Assembly: GCA_009363875.1 (NCBI GenBank)
Contig: CM018685.1
Location: forward strand, 66,723,933 to 66,787,932
DNA from: Mikania micrantha
Lineage: Eukaryota; Streptophyta; Magnoliopsida; Asterales; Asteraceae
Direction: 5' to 3'
Length of the DNA stretch: 64,000 bases
A model generated the notes under the pieces. The model worked only from the letters and a program-made list of their open reading frames with translations. It had not been told where the DNA came from and searched no databases. Shown here in pieces: positions 1 through 12,668 of this stretch (the first letter of the stretch is position 1; each line of letters begins with the position of its first letter). The position numbers were made by a program, and so were the translations under genes.

Positions 1-2808
1 CGTGTCGCATATATCAAATAGCCTTATTTCTCATTTAGAACAAACACAAAAGAAAAAAATTAAACATAATATTGTTCGAGAAACAAAACAATAAAAAAAT
101 AAAAATAAATATCAGCAAAAATATTATTCAACGAACAAAACCATAAAATATATTCCTTGTTTAAACCCTTTTTTCAAGATTTAGAAAAAACAAATTAAAA
201 AAAAATCAAAAATAAAGCTTTGGATGAGAATTGAACATTAGATACCAAGAAGCAGAGCCTTAAAGTGGAATTGAAAAACTACCATGCCAAAACCTCAATT
301 GGTTTAAATTTTTATTGTAAATAAATATAATAACTAATATAACTATGCAAAAATATGCTTCAATTGCTTGTACTTTATGCTTAAACATTTGTATTGCACT
401 ATTCCTAATTTGTTTTTGTTATAGTTAGTAATTAGGATTAGGAGTTTTTTACCCAACACTCAGGATATAAATGGTGTCTTTGTAAATTTCGTTTGAAACG
501 TTAATGTGAACTATGTCATAATAGTGAAATTAACATGGTCAAGTATTTAAAGAAAAACGTAAGCTTTGTGTTTGTAAGACGATTGTCAAGATATACGAAT
601 TTAATTTTTTTAATAGTTTGCATGCGGTGTAACTAATTTGTAGATTATTATTAACATAATTTGTTTCCAAACAAAATCCATGTATAAAACGTAAAACAAC
701 TCAAATTTTTAACCAACACATCTTTAGGAAAACACGTGACAATAATTATTATTCGACTTCACGTCTTTATTCAATTTAATATATCCCATATTAAATAATA
801 ATATTAATATATTTTAAATAATATTTTTAATACATTAAAAATATATTAATTTTAAAAACACACCTTTTAAAAAAACCAAATTAATTTAAAGCATAAAATT
901 TTCAAAAATATTTTTTAAAACGAAATATTTATAATTTTTTTTAAATGTAGTGTTTCAAAAAATAATATAATTATTTTATTAGTTAAAATGTTAAATTATA
1001 TAAAATTTTTATCATATTTTATATGAAAAAATCATCTTATATTGTCTGAATTTCTATCGATGACTATTTCTAATAATTACATGTCATCAACTACATGAGA
1101 TAAGCACTAAGAGGAAAAAGTTCGAATAATTTTGTTATTAATTTTCTTGGATTGAGGCTCATTGTCTATCACCTAGTCTTTAATTTTTGTTCCTTAAATT
1201 TCCATGCATTCAATAAAATTCCCCTTCTTTCCTAATTTGATATTTACATTGGTGCCTTCCTTGAAGCTGAACCGTAGCTTCAATGGTTGGTATCCGCATG
1301 AAAGCATTGCATGAATCAGTAAAACATCTCCAATCATAAGGTTGCATTCACTGAACATGGGACGATAATTGAAGAGGTTCTCAATTGTTGCTACAAAACT
1401 TAACGTAATAAGAGTCAAGCCTTTAAGCGAAACATTTCTTGATTTTCCGATCACCTGAGAAAAGAAAGATCTTGTTGTTTCTTCAACAATTTCTGAATCC
1501 ATTTAGTTGATGGAAGAAGATGGGGCAGGTCTCAGGATCAACCGATAGTGGGCAATGTTGTTAGGAATAGGGTTGTAGACGAGCCTTTGTGGCGCAAGTG
1601 TAGCGAGAGTGAAGTAGTTGTATGTTCCTCTTTTCCTTGGTCCTCATGTTATTTTATCCTGGGTTGTCTGAATTGACCCAAATGTCTCCCTTCCATTTTA
1701 AGTAGCTTGTTATTGGCTATCTTGGTATATTTCTTGACTTTGATGTGTTTTTCCTTTTACGTGCAAAGGATTTTTCTGCTGGCATTAAATGTTAGTTTTG
1801 TCTTAACAGTTGATCTCTAGGATCTGATTTCGTGTTTGTCTCATCCTTTGGGTCATGAGGTTCTTGGCTTTATCTTTTGTTACCTGTCTTTGTTCCCCTT
1901 TAACTTTGCTATCCTAAAATAATCCGCATGTGTTCGAGGCCCAGCCTTCTGGGGCCATGGTTTGGCTTAGTCGTGGACCACGACTTGGTGAGCAACATAT
2001 AGATGTTTATAGGGTGTTACCCCCATAAACCTCGGCTCCCTACTTCATGTGTATTCTGCGTGACTGTTTTTCTTTGTGCCGTGGCTTGTATCGGCTCCCT
2101 CTATGCCTTAGCTCCCTACTTGCTACTTCTAGAGGCTTATAGGGTGTTACCCAATCATCAATATTTGGCTAAATCACCATTCAAAAGGACAGTAACCCAA
2201 TGTTTTAATCCCCATGTCTGGTAATAACGTTTCTTTAAATCAAACACATTATCTAGAAATACATTTTAAGATATACATTAAACACTTAATTTAAGATATA
2301 ATCTACCATAATTTTTTCTTTAAAGATCTTCAAATCTATACACTATTTAATAAAAAGAGTAACCAAGTTGTCACATAATATACTCCAGACTTCATTCTTC
2401 AAAATAATTAAAAAAAAAAAAACTATAAAAACCGGCCACATATTGTATTATTAAACAAAGCCTGCCGATTAAAATATAAAAAGTTATAACCAAAATCGTA
2501 CAGTCTGTTGTCCAACTAGTTTAGATTATAAACAGCCAATTAAAACACTCGAAAATTCTCCAACCATCCTTCTGAAATTTTTCTAAAACCGACGATAAAA
2601 CCAAACCAATAAACACCTCTAACACAAACCAACTTTTGAGTCAATAAAATTATCTATAAAAAACTGCACTGGTTGGGTTCAGAATGTGCACACTCCACTG
2701 TTATTTTGGGTCTTTGAAACCCTAGTTTACAAACTTAGCAACCAGATGAAAATACCGCATTTATCAAAGATGAAAATTTTTATAATTCTACCTAAAAACA
2801 AAATATTT
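1..2808. other. AT-rich intergenic region, no supported gene
   Basis: Mostly A/T-rich DNA with homopolymer runs. The segment 1500-2230 is less AT-rich and contains short direct repeats: the phrase TATAGGGTGTTACCC occurs near 2008 and again near 2139, and CGGCTCCCT occurs twice nearby. This may be a worn-down transposable element, but no termini or coding domain is visible. A 102-codon minus frame at 1194-1502 has no recognisable motif and is not called. The right edge carries the 3' flank of the ERDJ2-like gene. Confidence 0.6.
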
Positions 2809-5800
2809 TCATTCCTCGTCTGAATCTGAGCCTGAACTTGATGTAGCTGCTTTACCTTGGTTATCTTTTTTAGTCTTTTGTTTATCATCTTCTTCATCTT
2901 CACTATACTCACTCTCATAATCTTCATCTTCCTCTGCTTCAATATCCTCTTCCTCATCTGCACCATCCTCCAACAAAGGTCCTTCCTCCGTGACCCCACC
3001 CCGGGTCCCAGCCCGAGTTCGTTTCACCACTTTGACTTTGACTCCGGTCTTCCTGTCACACCCAAGCCAAGAATCACACAGTAAATAGCAAGTTAAATTA
3101 TAATTCCCTTCAGCTGGGGCTTGGAACTTCCCCATCACGAGTCGGGACCCGTTTTTAACTTTATCAACAGCATCTCTAACTGCTTTATTAGTTTCCTTTG
3201 CGTTCGCCCCCAAGCCTTCCATTGTTTCCTCAATCGCTTTTGAAGCAGCAATTACAGCTGAAGCTTCGTCCATGAAGCTTACTTTTTGTGAAAGCCAGAC
3301 ATTGTTTGAGTTTTGGTCAGCAAGAACAAACCACCAATTTTCTTCCTTGTGGAAAGGGAAATATGGGGCATGAGGAAGAGCATGGGTCAAACCGTTGGCC
3401 CGTTTCAGGGTCAACCAGGCTTGCACTGTGACAATATCACCTTCTTGTATACCTTCTTCACCTTCGGTCCCGCAAGTAACTTCAACTGCCATGGAAGGCA
3501 TCATGTCAAGTACCGACTCCACATCTTGAATTTCAGTAGCAGATAAACCACCAATTTGAGAAAGCAACTCAGCACGGTCCTCGATTTTCATGTCACGAAA
3601 TTCCTGGAGGTTTTTCACCTTCTGCAATAACATAGTTCAATTAATTTAGTTGCACCCACCTATATTAGTTCAATTAATTTAATTGTCACAAAAAATATTA
3701 GTAAAGATGTTTGTTTTTGAGAACATCTTATGGGTTAATCCAGCCTGTAATTGCAGATTATATACCACTCTTTTACCTTGCGGGCTATTTTTTTCATCAC
3801 AGCCTCGTTAAAATGAGGAAGCTGAAGAAAGGGTGCATTTCCTTCTGACGATCCTCCGGTAGCTTTCCTTGCACCAAGAGGGACAGCCTGCATCAAGTTG
3901 ACAAACAATAAACATGTAATATAATTAGGCACTAGAAACTAAACTTGTATCAAGTCATAATCTTAATAAAACAGGTGTTTATTTTATTAATAAACAGAAA
4001 ACAACGATGCAGCTTATTACCATAACATAAGCAAAAATTTCAGCAACAATAACAACATAATGATGAGCTGACTAATTTAATTAACCTGGATGATACACTG
4101 AGAGAGCTCAACAACACCAACTGCAGGCCTTAGCCAGCCATGCCCTTGAGCTGTGCGGGGTATAACGGCCATCTGTATTCAACAAACATTATAAAGTATA
4201 AACAACTAAATACTTGGGCTCAAACTGTATTCTAATTTTAACGAAAATGATCCTGAAGTACCTTCATTAATTCATCAATAAGGCGAGGTGCAAGCTCTAT
4301 CACACGTTTGCAGTCATTTTTTAAATCTGGGGTTAAGGTGGTTGTTTGGCGAGTCAAATGTGCTTGAATCAACAACTCTGTCTGCAAACAAAGCCAAACA
4401 ACATAATAAATAAATAAAGCTTAATTTGTGGGTTTAAAATAAAAATTTTATCAAGATTTTACCTTCACTAGTGCTGGGTGTTGTTTCCAAAACTTTGCCT
4501 GCTCTTGTTTTATGTTCTTGAGATCCAAATTCAGCTCAGTTCTAACAGACATAAATAAATTCCTAAGGGGTTCTTCGTCAGACCTACGGATTGGAATCTC
4601 CATATATTCAGCAGCTTTAATTAGGACATCCATAACTTTGCTGTGAATTAAAACATAATGTGAAAATTGGGGTAAATCATGCATAAGACTTTCAATTATC
4701 AAGACGGAAGTGGGATAATACATACCTTGGGGCTAAAGAGGGTTTCATGCAGAAATAATAGGCGGATAGTGTTTGATGCATAACATTATTTCCCGTATAT
4801 TTTGATGACTTGGATAGATATACAACAGCCACCACCAACGGTAGCAGAATACACACACCAACAATCCATAGTAATAATATTCCACCCGATGCACCTTCTA
4901 TATTTAGCAAAAACTGAGGTAGAGCGATTCCCATTTGAAACCCCTACATCAAAACACAACATGATAATCACATGGGTTAACCTATATTACATTTTAATTT
5001 TTATCTCTAAGTCTCAAACCAACCAAATGGGTCAAGCTACAAAACGATTTAACTAATTAAGGATATTGGTCCAACAAGGCCAAAGTCATCCAAGGTGTTT
5101 TCAAATGCATAAAATCTTCAAAATCTCTTTGATGATAAAAAGAAAAAAAAAGATCATTATTATAATAATTTATACCTTTTGCTATTATATTAAGATTATT
5201 AATGCTATGTTTAAAAAATTTTAAAAACAGTATTGTGGAAAGCTCCAATACCGTCCGACCAATTTTGGAAAGCTACCTGCCGACCATCTGGATGACCATA
5301 CTTCTCAAAATTTTCACGAGAGATTGGATCCGTAAGTGCTTGATATGCCTTGGCAATGGACTCGACAAAATACGTGTGGGCATCTGAATCAAAGCAAAAT
5401 AAGTAAAATAATTATCATTAAATAAACAATTGAGAGATTTATGCAATCAAATATCAAAATATAAGAATAAATTGAACCTGGATCTGGATTTTTATCAGGA
5501 TGGTATTGAACAGAAAGTCTCCTGTATGCCTTTTTTATTTCAGAGTCAGAAGCTCCAGGTTGTAATCCAAGAATGCTAAATGGTTCAAATACTTGAATCT
5601 GATTTCATCAAATAAATATAAGCAATAATGCATGCAGTAACATAGTCCAACATGATTACAGGAGCTAGTTACTTACTTCACGATTTATATTCTTTATATA
5701 GTACACAAGGACAACCATAATGACCCATAACAACACCAATGTCAAGTTACTCCATGTTGAGAAGTTTATAATCTGTGAATAGGATCAGGATTAAAATTTA

Positions 5801-6058
5801 TGGAAATTGCATATTGCACTGTGTAATACCAAAACAAAAACTACAAAAAAACATGAAATACAAGACAATTGCCTTTTTAAATATTGATTTGCGGTATTTT
5901 CCTGAGCGAGAGCAAACAGCACACTGGCAGTGGATGCTCTTCGCTTTTTTTGAGGCAGCACGGCAAAGCTTCATGATTGTATAAGGTACAAGTGGCAGGG
6001 CCAGCATAGTTAATATGAATATGGGGAAAAGCCCACTGTTCTCTTCTGAAGCCCCCAT
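2809..6058 (-). CDS. ERDJ2A: ERDJ2/Sec63-like ER translocation DnaJ protein
   Basis: Ten exons (minus): 5873-6058, 5677-5772, 5478-5598, 5277-5383, 4726-4943, 4463-4640, 4262-4381, 4086-4172, 3777-3887 and 2809-3621. They total 2037 nt and 678 residues, close to the roughly 690 of plant ERDJ2. The N-terminus has a membrane segment and a CQCAVC cysteine cluster, followed by a second hydrophobic segment. The J domain carries the HPD tripeptide (YHPDKNPDP, exon 3). A further membrane segment follows (GILLLWIVGVCILLPLV). The long Sec63 domain fills exons 6-10, and the C-terminus is an acidic Asp/Glu/Ser tail. By family knowledge this is an ER-membrane J-protein that recruits BiP to the Sec61 translocon. 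Splice sites are GT-AG except the first donor, which fits best as GC (5871-5872). I chose the start because MGASEENSG aligns with the family N-terminus. Conserved through the frame, with no disruption seen. Confidence 0.95.
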
Positions 6059-6343
6059 AGGTGGCTGTCAACTTACCTGGTAAGAACAAAATAACACATA
6101 GGTTGTCACAAATTTGCTAGTTATCTTATCATTCCAAATCTAATGAAGCAAAGATCAAAAACTTCATTAGATAAATAAAATTTTCAAAGCTTTATTGATT
6201 CAATAGCAAAACTACAATTGTATTAAGAGAACTTAAATTTAACAAGTAAAGCGTATACTTGTCATATTCCATATCAATTTATTGATGCCTATACTTAATC
6301 AGAAACGAGAAACAAGTATTACCAATTCTACAAACACTTCTAA

Positions 6344-6441
6344 GGTGTTATAAATTCTGGTTTTTTAGTTGATCTAAAACAAATCAAATCATGGTGTTAT
6401 AAATTCTGGTTTTTTAGTTGATCTAAAACAAATCAAATCAT
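6344..6441. repeat. Tandem duplication, 2 x 49 bp
   Basis: Two essentially identical 49-bp units (6344-6392 and 6393-6441), each beginning GGTGTTATAAATTCTGG and ending AAATCAAATCAT. They lie in the proposed ERDJ2 leader intron. The near-identity suggests a recent duplication. Confidence 0.9.
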
Positions 6442-6475
6442 GCATTTGAATTTACTAGACAATGCTTGAACAAAT

Positions 6476-6600
6476 CAAATCATGTAAATCGATTTAAGAT
6501 GAATTCCAACGATTCATTCTTCATACACAACAATCTAATCGCGTAAATCGACTTAAGATGGATTCAAAAGATCCACTTTTCATACACAGAAATCAAATCG
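6476..6600. repeat. Degenerate tandem pair of about 60 bp
   Basis: Two diverged units sharing GTAAATCGA(T/C)TTAAGATG and a CTTCATACACA-like end follow directly after the 49-bp duplication. They are older than that duplication, judging by the mismatches. Confidence 0.6.
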
Positions 6601-7156
6601 ACTAAGTTGAACCATAAACCTAAATGTTCATCAAATACCATAAACACATACAAATCAAACTGGTTACGTCTAACGAAAGTTCAATTTAATAAGAAGATTG
6701 AAATCAAACCCATCGGAAACCACATCAACCCAAAGATCTACGACTTGGACGCACATCATAAGCAAAAAGTTGCGCAAAAGATCAAAACCATCCAAACCCT
6801 CAGCTAACAGGTAATGCACTACTCACACGAGTAATTTACTTCGAGATTCAACGGTGATCTACCAGTATAGCGAATTGAATTGGGTGTAGATGACAATTTA
6901 CCTGTAACTAAATTAGGGCAAGATGATCAAACTGGAGACCGAAGTTTTTGTGCCGTCTGTTCTTGCCGTTTCAATTGGGAATGATAATATCATGGATTCA
7001 ACGGATGCGTCAGCAGGTGCGTTTGTAACACTCTTGAAATGAATGGTTATTAATAGGTACAAATTGAAATACAGAAAGTTTTGTGGATCAAATTTGAAAG
7101 GAAATACAAAGAGGGGGTGAAAGGAAAATGTAGAGTCATGAACTAATGGTTTCATG

Positions 7157-7788
7157 TAGGAATAACAATGGGCCGGGTTCGGGTAGGGTATTACTAATCC
7201 CAATCTCATACCCGATTGTAAAAATGTATCTTATACCCGGTCCACTACCCATCGGATATCGGGCATACCCCCGGGTATCGGGTATACCCATTAGTTTATT
7301 AAAAAAAAATTTGTGATTTTCCGAGTCATGTTATTGTTTAATTACAAAAATAAATTAGAAACATACATATAAAACCAACACCATAAAATATAAACAAATT
7401 AAATATAAATATCATGACATATAACTATTAAAAGATGCTACCATGGACTATTAATTTAATATTTAAACTGAAATTACGTATCGAAAACAACAAGATTAAC
7501 TTTTAAATATAAAATAATAAGATAAAAGTTATAATTTGTTATGATGTTTCATTAAAAGACTTATGTTTTAAAAAAGAAAATTAAAAAATATTAACAAAAT
7601 ATTACGGGTATTACTTCAGGTAAGTGGGCCGGGTATTCCTTAATCCCATACCCGTACCCGAACCCGAAAAAAATATATTTTTTTGATCCCATACCCGGTC
7701 CTATACCCTAATATTCGGGCCAATATCCGGCCCTAAAGTTTCGGGTTTTGGGTTTTCCCACAGGGTATGGGTTTTTCTGCCATTCCTA
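7157..7788. mobile_element. hAT-type MITE upstream of the ERDJ2-like gene
   Basis: A 632-bp non-coding element bounded by a perfect 8-bp target-site duplication, GTTTCATG (7149-7156 and 7789-7796). Its ends are inverted (TAGGAATAACA on the left; TAGGAATGGCA as reverse complement of the right). An 8-bp TSD is the hAT hallmark. Both ends are packed with repeats of CGGGTA/TACCCG and CGGGTT-like motifs, while the middle is AT-rich. No transposase frame is present, so the element is non-autonomous. Confidence 0.85.
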
Positions 7789-7931
7789 GTTTCATGATAG
7801 GCACATGGGTCGCGTAAGTGTGGGTCAAACCATTTTGACCCGAAAGTATAAAAACATTTAGTTAAAAAAATTTATACTAGTAATCAGTAATTAATGACTC
7901 GTAAACACTATCCTTTTGATTTTCTCTCATA

Positions 7932-9579
7932 TCTTTCTATTATAATAAACAAAAATGTTTATTTGCCACTTGTCATATTTTCATGTGTTTATTGCCACTT
8001 GTCATTTTTCTATAATTCTATTTAATTATCTTTTCTATTAAATCCAAAATTTAAAATGAATCATATTCAAAATGTATTTAAAATCCCTTGTAAATTGGCG
8101 ATTGCAAGCAGATATACAATGATATGTATTTAAATATATTATATACATTATTACCCTATGTATTACACAGATTAAATATAAAATATTAATTAGTTAATTA
8201 TAAAAATTTAGAATTTATAAAACGATATTTAAATATAAAATGAATAAATAAATTTTAAGAAGTACTTTAAGTAATAAAAAAATAATTAAAAACTTTAATT
8301 ACTAAAGAGTTAGTACTCCACCTTCTTGATTTTTAATGACTGAAATTTTAAACTAACTGATGTTAAAAACTTTAATTACTTTTTTTTAGAATATATCAGT
8401 TGTAAAATCAAGAAGGTAATGTATTATTTTTGTAATTATTGAAGTTAAATGATATAATTTGAAAATATCATGAAACATAATGGACCAAAAGTGAAACTTT
8501 CCATACCATTTTTATGAATTTTGGTTTTTAGAAATATAATTTTTTAAGCATTTCATGTTAATAAAAATAATTTGTTTGTAAAAATCATTTTGTTTAAAAT
8601 CATGTTATAAAATTTTCATATATTAGAAACTTTATTTAAAGTTTTTTGAATGATACTTTTCTTTTTTTAATGTGTTATAAAACTATTATTAAAAAAAAGG
8701 ATAAATAATATCATTAGTATTATAATTATTAATAGGATAGATAATATAATTGTTAAATAGAAGAGTTAATGAGAAGATGATAAAAAGTTGACATGTGGCA
8801 AGATTAGTTTAAAAATGTGACAAGAGGCAAAAAAATATTTTTATTTATTATAATAGTACGATTATATTATCTTTCTCATTAAATAACTAGAATATTAATG
8901 ATTAATAATATTAAATGCATTTACATGCTAGAAAATAGCTATTGATTATTTAAAAATCAAACATTTGTATTAAAAAAACACACTTTAAAATAGTTTATAC
9001 AATATAAAACTTTCTAAAAATCAAAATTTTTTATAAATAAGAAATTATTTAATTTGATATTTTTAGAAAATAAAAGTTTTATAGAAACAAGTTTTCATAA
9101 AAACATTTGTTTAGAAATTAAATAAACTATAAATCAAAGTTTTTAAGTTACGGGATATTTATAACAAATGACGCTTCTTGAAACGAAATGTTTAAAAAAT
9201 ATTTCTTTTAAAAAATAAGAGTTATAAAAATGATAGGAAAAATCATATTATTATTTCTTTATGTTTAATGATATTTTCAAATTAAGTCATTTAACTTTTA
9301 TTATAGAGCTTATACATTATTTTCTTGAATTACATCAGTTAGTTTTTGATAAAAAAACAACTGATCAGTTATTTAAAGTTCTTTATTTACTAATCAAGAA
9401 GGTTAAGTATTATTACTTTAGTTATTAAAAATTTTAATTATTGTTTTAGTACTTAAAATAGTTATAATACATAATTTAATCAATTTATATCAAAATCTTA
9501 TTTTATAATTTATAAATTTTTATTACTAACAGTTTAATATTTTATATTCAATCCGTGTAATACACGGGTAATAAGCTAG
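7932..9579 (+). mobile_element. Helitron-like non-autonomous element, copy A
   Basis: The left end is A|TC (TC at 7932). The right end is CTAG|T at 9576-9580, preceded by a hairpin CCGTGT..ACACGG (9552-9567) about ten bases upstream. That arrangement matches Helitron termini, and no TSD is expected. The interior is AT-rich and non-coding. A related copy on the other strand (8142-8861) appears to be nested within it and splits it into 7932-8141 and 8862-9579. Assignment rests on terminal structure only. Confidence 0.5.
8142..8861 (-). mobile_element. Helitron-like copy B, opposite orientation
   Basis: Read on the minus strand, it starts A|TC at 8861 with the same subterminal pattern as copy A (TATTATAATAAA, then a GACA/GTGGC-like box). 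It ends near 8142 with a decayed hairpin (CTGTGTAATACATAG). Its 3' part pairs with the 3' part of copy A as a long imperfect inverted repeat, about 8150-8500 against 9230-9565. The 3' terminal CTAG is not preserved. Confidence 0.4.
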
Positions 9580-9937
9580 TTAATAAGATATACATATTTT
9601 CTCTTTTCTTCTTGTATTTATTTTCTTTTTTCATTAAACTCTAAACATCAAATCCTAAAAGTTTAAGTGTAAATATTAAAAGTTCAAATCTTAAAGCTAA
9701 TATATAAACCCTAAAAGCTAAGATGGTAAAATTTGACGAACTAATTAATAATTATTACGTTGTCGGATTGACTCTAATCATAGTTTTTTTTTCTTAATAT
9801 TTATCATTTTTCAGTGCTTTTTAGCCTTTTTTTTGTTTTGTTTTGTAGTTGATGTTTGTTTATTTTAGATTAAAATAGTAAATTTATTATAATCAAATGA
9901 ACACGTTATACAAACATAACACAAAAAAACACATTTG

Positions 9938-12242
9938 TGTAACAACCGGTTTCTAATAAAGAAATGTATTGTGAATAATCGTTAATTAAACGATTGTGGT
10001 TGTTGTAATTGGAAAATATGTAAGAATTACGTCATTAATGGCAAGAGCACATTTGGTCGTGCTTGAAATCCACGAGGATTTGGTAACTTTTGTTATTGGG
10101 AATTGATAGTATGTGAAAAATGGTGAACGTGGGCGAAAACCGTGCGCAAAACGGAGTTCGTATGCTCCCGGAATCGCGAAACGAAGTTTAAATCAAATAT
10201 TGGAAGAAAAACCCGCTAGGCGTACCGCCTAACCCCCAACCCTCCGGAGCCAGGCTATGCGCCCAGGGACATATGTCGGCCAAAGTTGTTTAAAACGATC
10301 AGAATGCATAGAAACGCTCAAAATCGTCCGTTTTCGTTCTTACTCGACCTCCAGACGACCCTAGACATTTTTGAACAACCAAAACTCCATTTCAAAGGTT
10401 TCTAATCATCCAGATCGCGCATAGGATCTTGTTTTCAAGTCCCGATCGTTGTTTTAACCGTAGAAATCCGTCAGATCAGGTAACGGTTTGTTTTATCCTA
10501 CTAGTTTGATATTGTGTGGATTAAATCTAGTTTTGATTGTAATAATATGATTATGGGTATTGATTATTGCCTAGTTGATAACTAGGGATTGTTAGAAACG
10601 AAGAACTTGATATTTTGACGGTGAAATCTTCGTTTTGAAGCCGGGATAATGTCCGGTTGTTATGAAACCCATATCATGGTAGGATAACTAGCAGGATGGA
10701 TTGAATATGATTTCAAATAAATTATGGATTATAATCCATAGATTAAATGATGATTTTGATGAATTGATGCTACCATTATTAATAGTTATTGATCTAAAAA
10801 TAAAAATTGAATAATAAAAAGTGATTAAAGATCGTAACTAATATAATGAACATCAATTATTTAATAAATTGCCTGGGGAGGCATGAAATATGAATAATTG
10901 TGATAATTGACTAAAACTTGCTAAACGTAGTAAGATAGAGTCAATTATGTGATAAATTGACTTTGAGGAAGTCAAATCAGTCACGTGTGTTGAACTTGAT
11001 TATACGTGCTATACGTGTTGAAACTAGTTGTATATATGTATTTTGCAACTAGGTGGTGGTAGTGGAAATCAAACCACTAGTCATAGAGCAGGAAAGGAGC
11101 CTGCAGTTGCTAATCCCTTATCTGATTAAGGTAAGTAATCCCACAACTATGACATCACATAATAAATATTGAATTTGTTGTTGAATGAATTATATGATAA
11201 ATATGGCATTGGTAATAGGGAAACGTTGAACAATAAAAGTTCAACAACCTATGATAATTCCAATACCTTGGTAAATAATAGTGTGGGACTTCTATGATGG
11301 AAATACCGGTTGGGTGAACATCATAGTAATTTGATTGAATTATATATGACTCCACAATGGTGGATAGCCAGAGGTGCTGGCAATTGTCTAGATGGAAGTA
11401 CCGGTGGGTGAACATCTTAGACTTAATAAATATGACTCCACAATGGTGGATAGCCAGAGGTGCTGGCAATTGTCTTAGATGGAAGTACCGGTTGGTGAAC
11501 ATCTTAAGACTTGAATTATATATGACTCCACAATGGTGGATAGACAGAGGTGCTGTCAATTGTCTTAGATGGAAGTACCGGTTGGTGAACATCTTAAGAC
11601 TTGAATTATATATGACTCCACAATGGTGGATAGACAGAGGTGCTGTCAATTGTCTTAGATGGAAGTACCGGTTGGTGAACATCTTAAGACTTGAATTATT
11701 TATGACTCCACAATGGTGGATAGCCAGAGGTGCTGGCATTTGGCTATGGTGGAAGCACAGGAATGTGAACCCCATAGTGTAATATTGATTAAACTATTGT
11801 GAGCAATAGTTGATGATTGGTAATGTGATATTTTATATTGTGAGAGTCAATTCAAATAGAAATGACTCAGTTGAATGTTGATTGTGAAAAATGTATTTTT
11901 ACATTTTATTGTTGAGAAACCATTGGAGTTTACTTACTTAGTTCTTATGAACTAATGGGAATTATTGTGTGATGTTTGTAGGTCAAAAATGACGTACACG
12001 GCTGTAAGGATCGAGGTGGATTGGGAATCGAACAGATAAACCTTGTTGCAAACGTTTGAAATTTTGGTTTAAACTTACTTATGTAAATAAGTATTGTAAA
12101 ATGTGAGGCACGTTTACGTTTGCGTTAAACTTTGTTTAATATTATTAAATAAGAGGGTCAGACAAGGTTTTAAAAATTGAAAATTTTGCTGGGACCAACT
12201 CTGATATTATTTTAAAATGTTGAATAGTAACCGGGGGTTACA
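9938..12242 (+). repeat. 5' LTR of the chromovirus
   Basis: 2305 bp, beginning TGTAACAACCGG and ending CCGGGGGTTACA. It carries a minisatellite (11290-11775) and intron-like signals: donor AAG|GTAAGT at about 11131 and acceptor TTTGTAG|GTC at about 11982. The frames open through the minisatellite are by-products of its 90-bp period and are not genes. Confidence 0.95.
11290..11775 (+). repeat. LTR minisatellite, about 90-bp period
   Basis: The phrase GACTCCACAATGGTGGATAG recurs at 11348, 11434, 11524, 11614 and 11704, with spacings of 86, 90, 90 and 90 bp. Each unit also contains GGTGCTGNCAATTG and GGAAGTACCGG blocks. The same array sits in the 3' LTR (about 18509-18992), where one unit has lost 2 bp. 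Because 90 is divisible by 3, false frames open on both strands. Confidence 0.93.
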
Positions 12243-12246
12243 AAGC

Positions 12247-12258
12247 TGGTATCAGAGC
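12247..12258 (+). other. Primer binding site (initiator tRNA-Met)
   Basis: TGGTATCAGAGC, four bases after the 5' LTR, is the usual plant primer site complementary to the 3' end of initiator tRNA-Met. It primes minus-strand DNA synthesis. Confidence 0.9.
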
Positions 12259-12668
12259 ATTGGTTTGAGGGATTCAAGTGTTAGAAACACACTTGGACTC
12301 AAATCTTATGCTCTTGATATGTGATTAAATGTTCGATTCAAGCCTCGATCATTAAGCCGGAGGTATGAGGTCAGTATTTATGTATTGAATTGTGTATGTA
12401 CACATTGTTGTGTGTATAAATTATGTGAACCGAACTTCTTAATTATGAAATGAGATGATGAAGTTAAGGGCACGAGTGTGTGATAAACATGTTATTATGC
12501 CTGGCCAGTATAATGAGATGCTTATGACATAACCGTTTCCTTAATTAAGTCAGATTGTATCATGATTTTGAATATTAGGTAAGGTGATTATGTACTATAT
12601 AAGTACAAGATTATTAAATATTGTGAATACATGATACTGATTGTTTAATTATATGATTTCAGCCACGA

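Larger units (their letters stand above)
6077..7000 (-). promoter_or_regulatory. Probable 5'UTR intron and non-coding first exon of the ERDJ2-like gene
   Basis: On the minus strand a pyrimidine-rich acceptor ending TTACCAG lies at 6077-6083, 19 bp upstream of the ERDJ2 ATG. A consistent donor (ACAG, then GTAAATT) sits at 6900-6902. Together they suggest an 825-bp leader intron (6077-6901) with a non-coding exon ending at 6902. The transcription start cannot be placed from sequence. This is inferred from splice signals only. Confidence 0.45.

Noticed and set aside
1194..1502. 102-codon minus frame
   Set aside because: No recognisable domain, no splice-linked neighbours and an AT-rich setting; insufficient to call a gene.
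2003..2224. 73-codon plus frame with Cys-rich start
   Set aside because: Falls in a patch with internal direct repeats; no homology recognised.
11155..11782. Long frames on both strands (206 and 141 codons) with regular repeats, and their copies in the 3' LTR
   Set aside because: They follow from a 90-bp minisatellite whose period is divisible by three; they lie in the LTR, and composition is the same on both strands.
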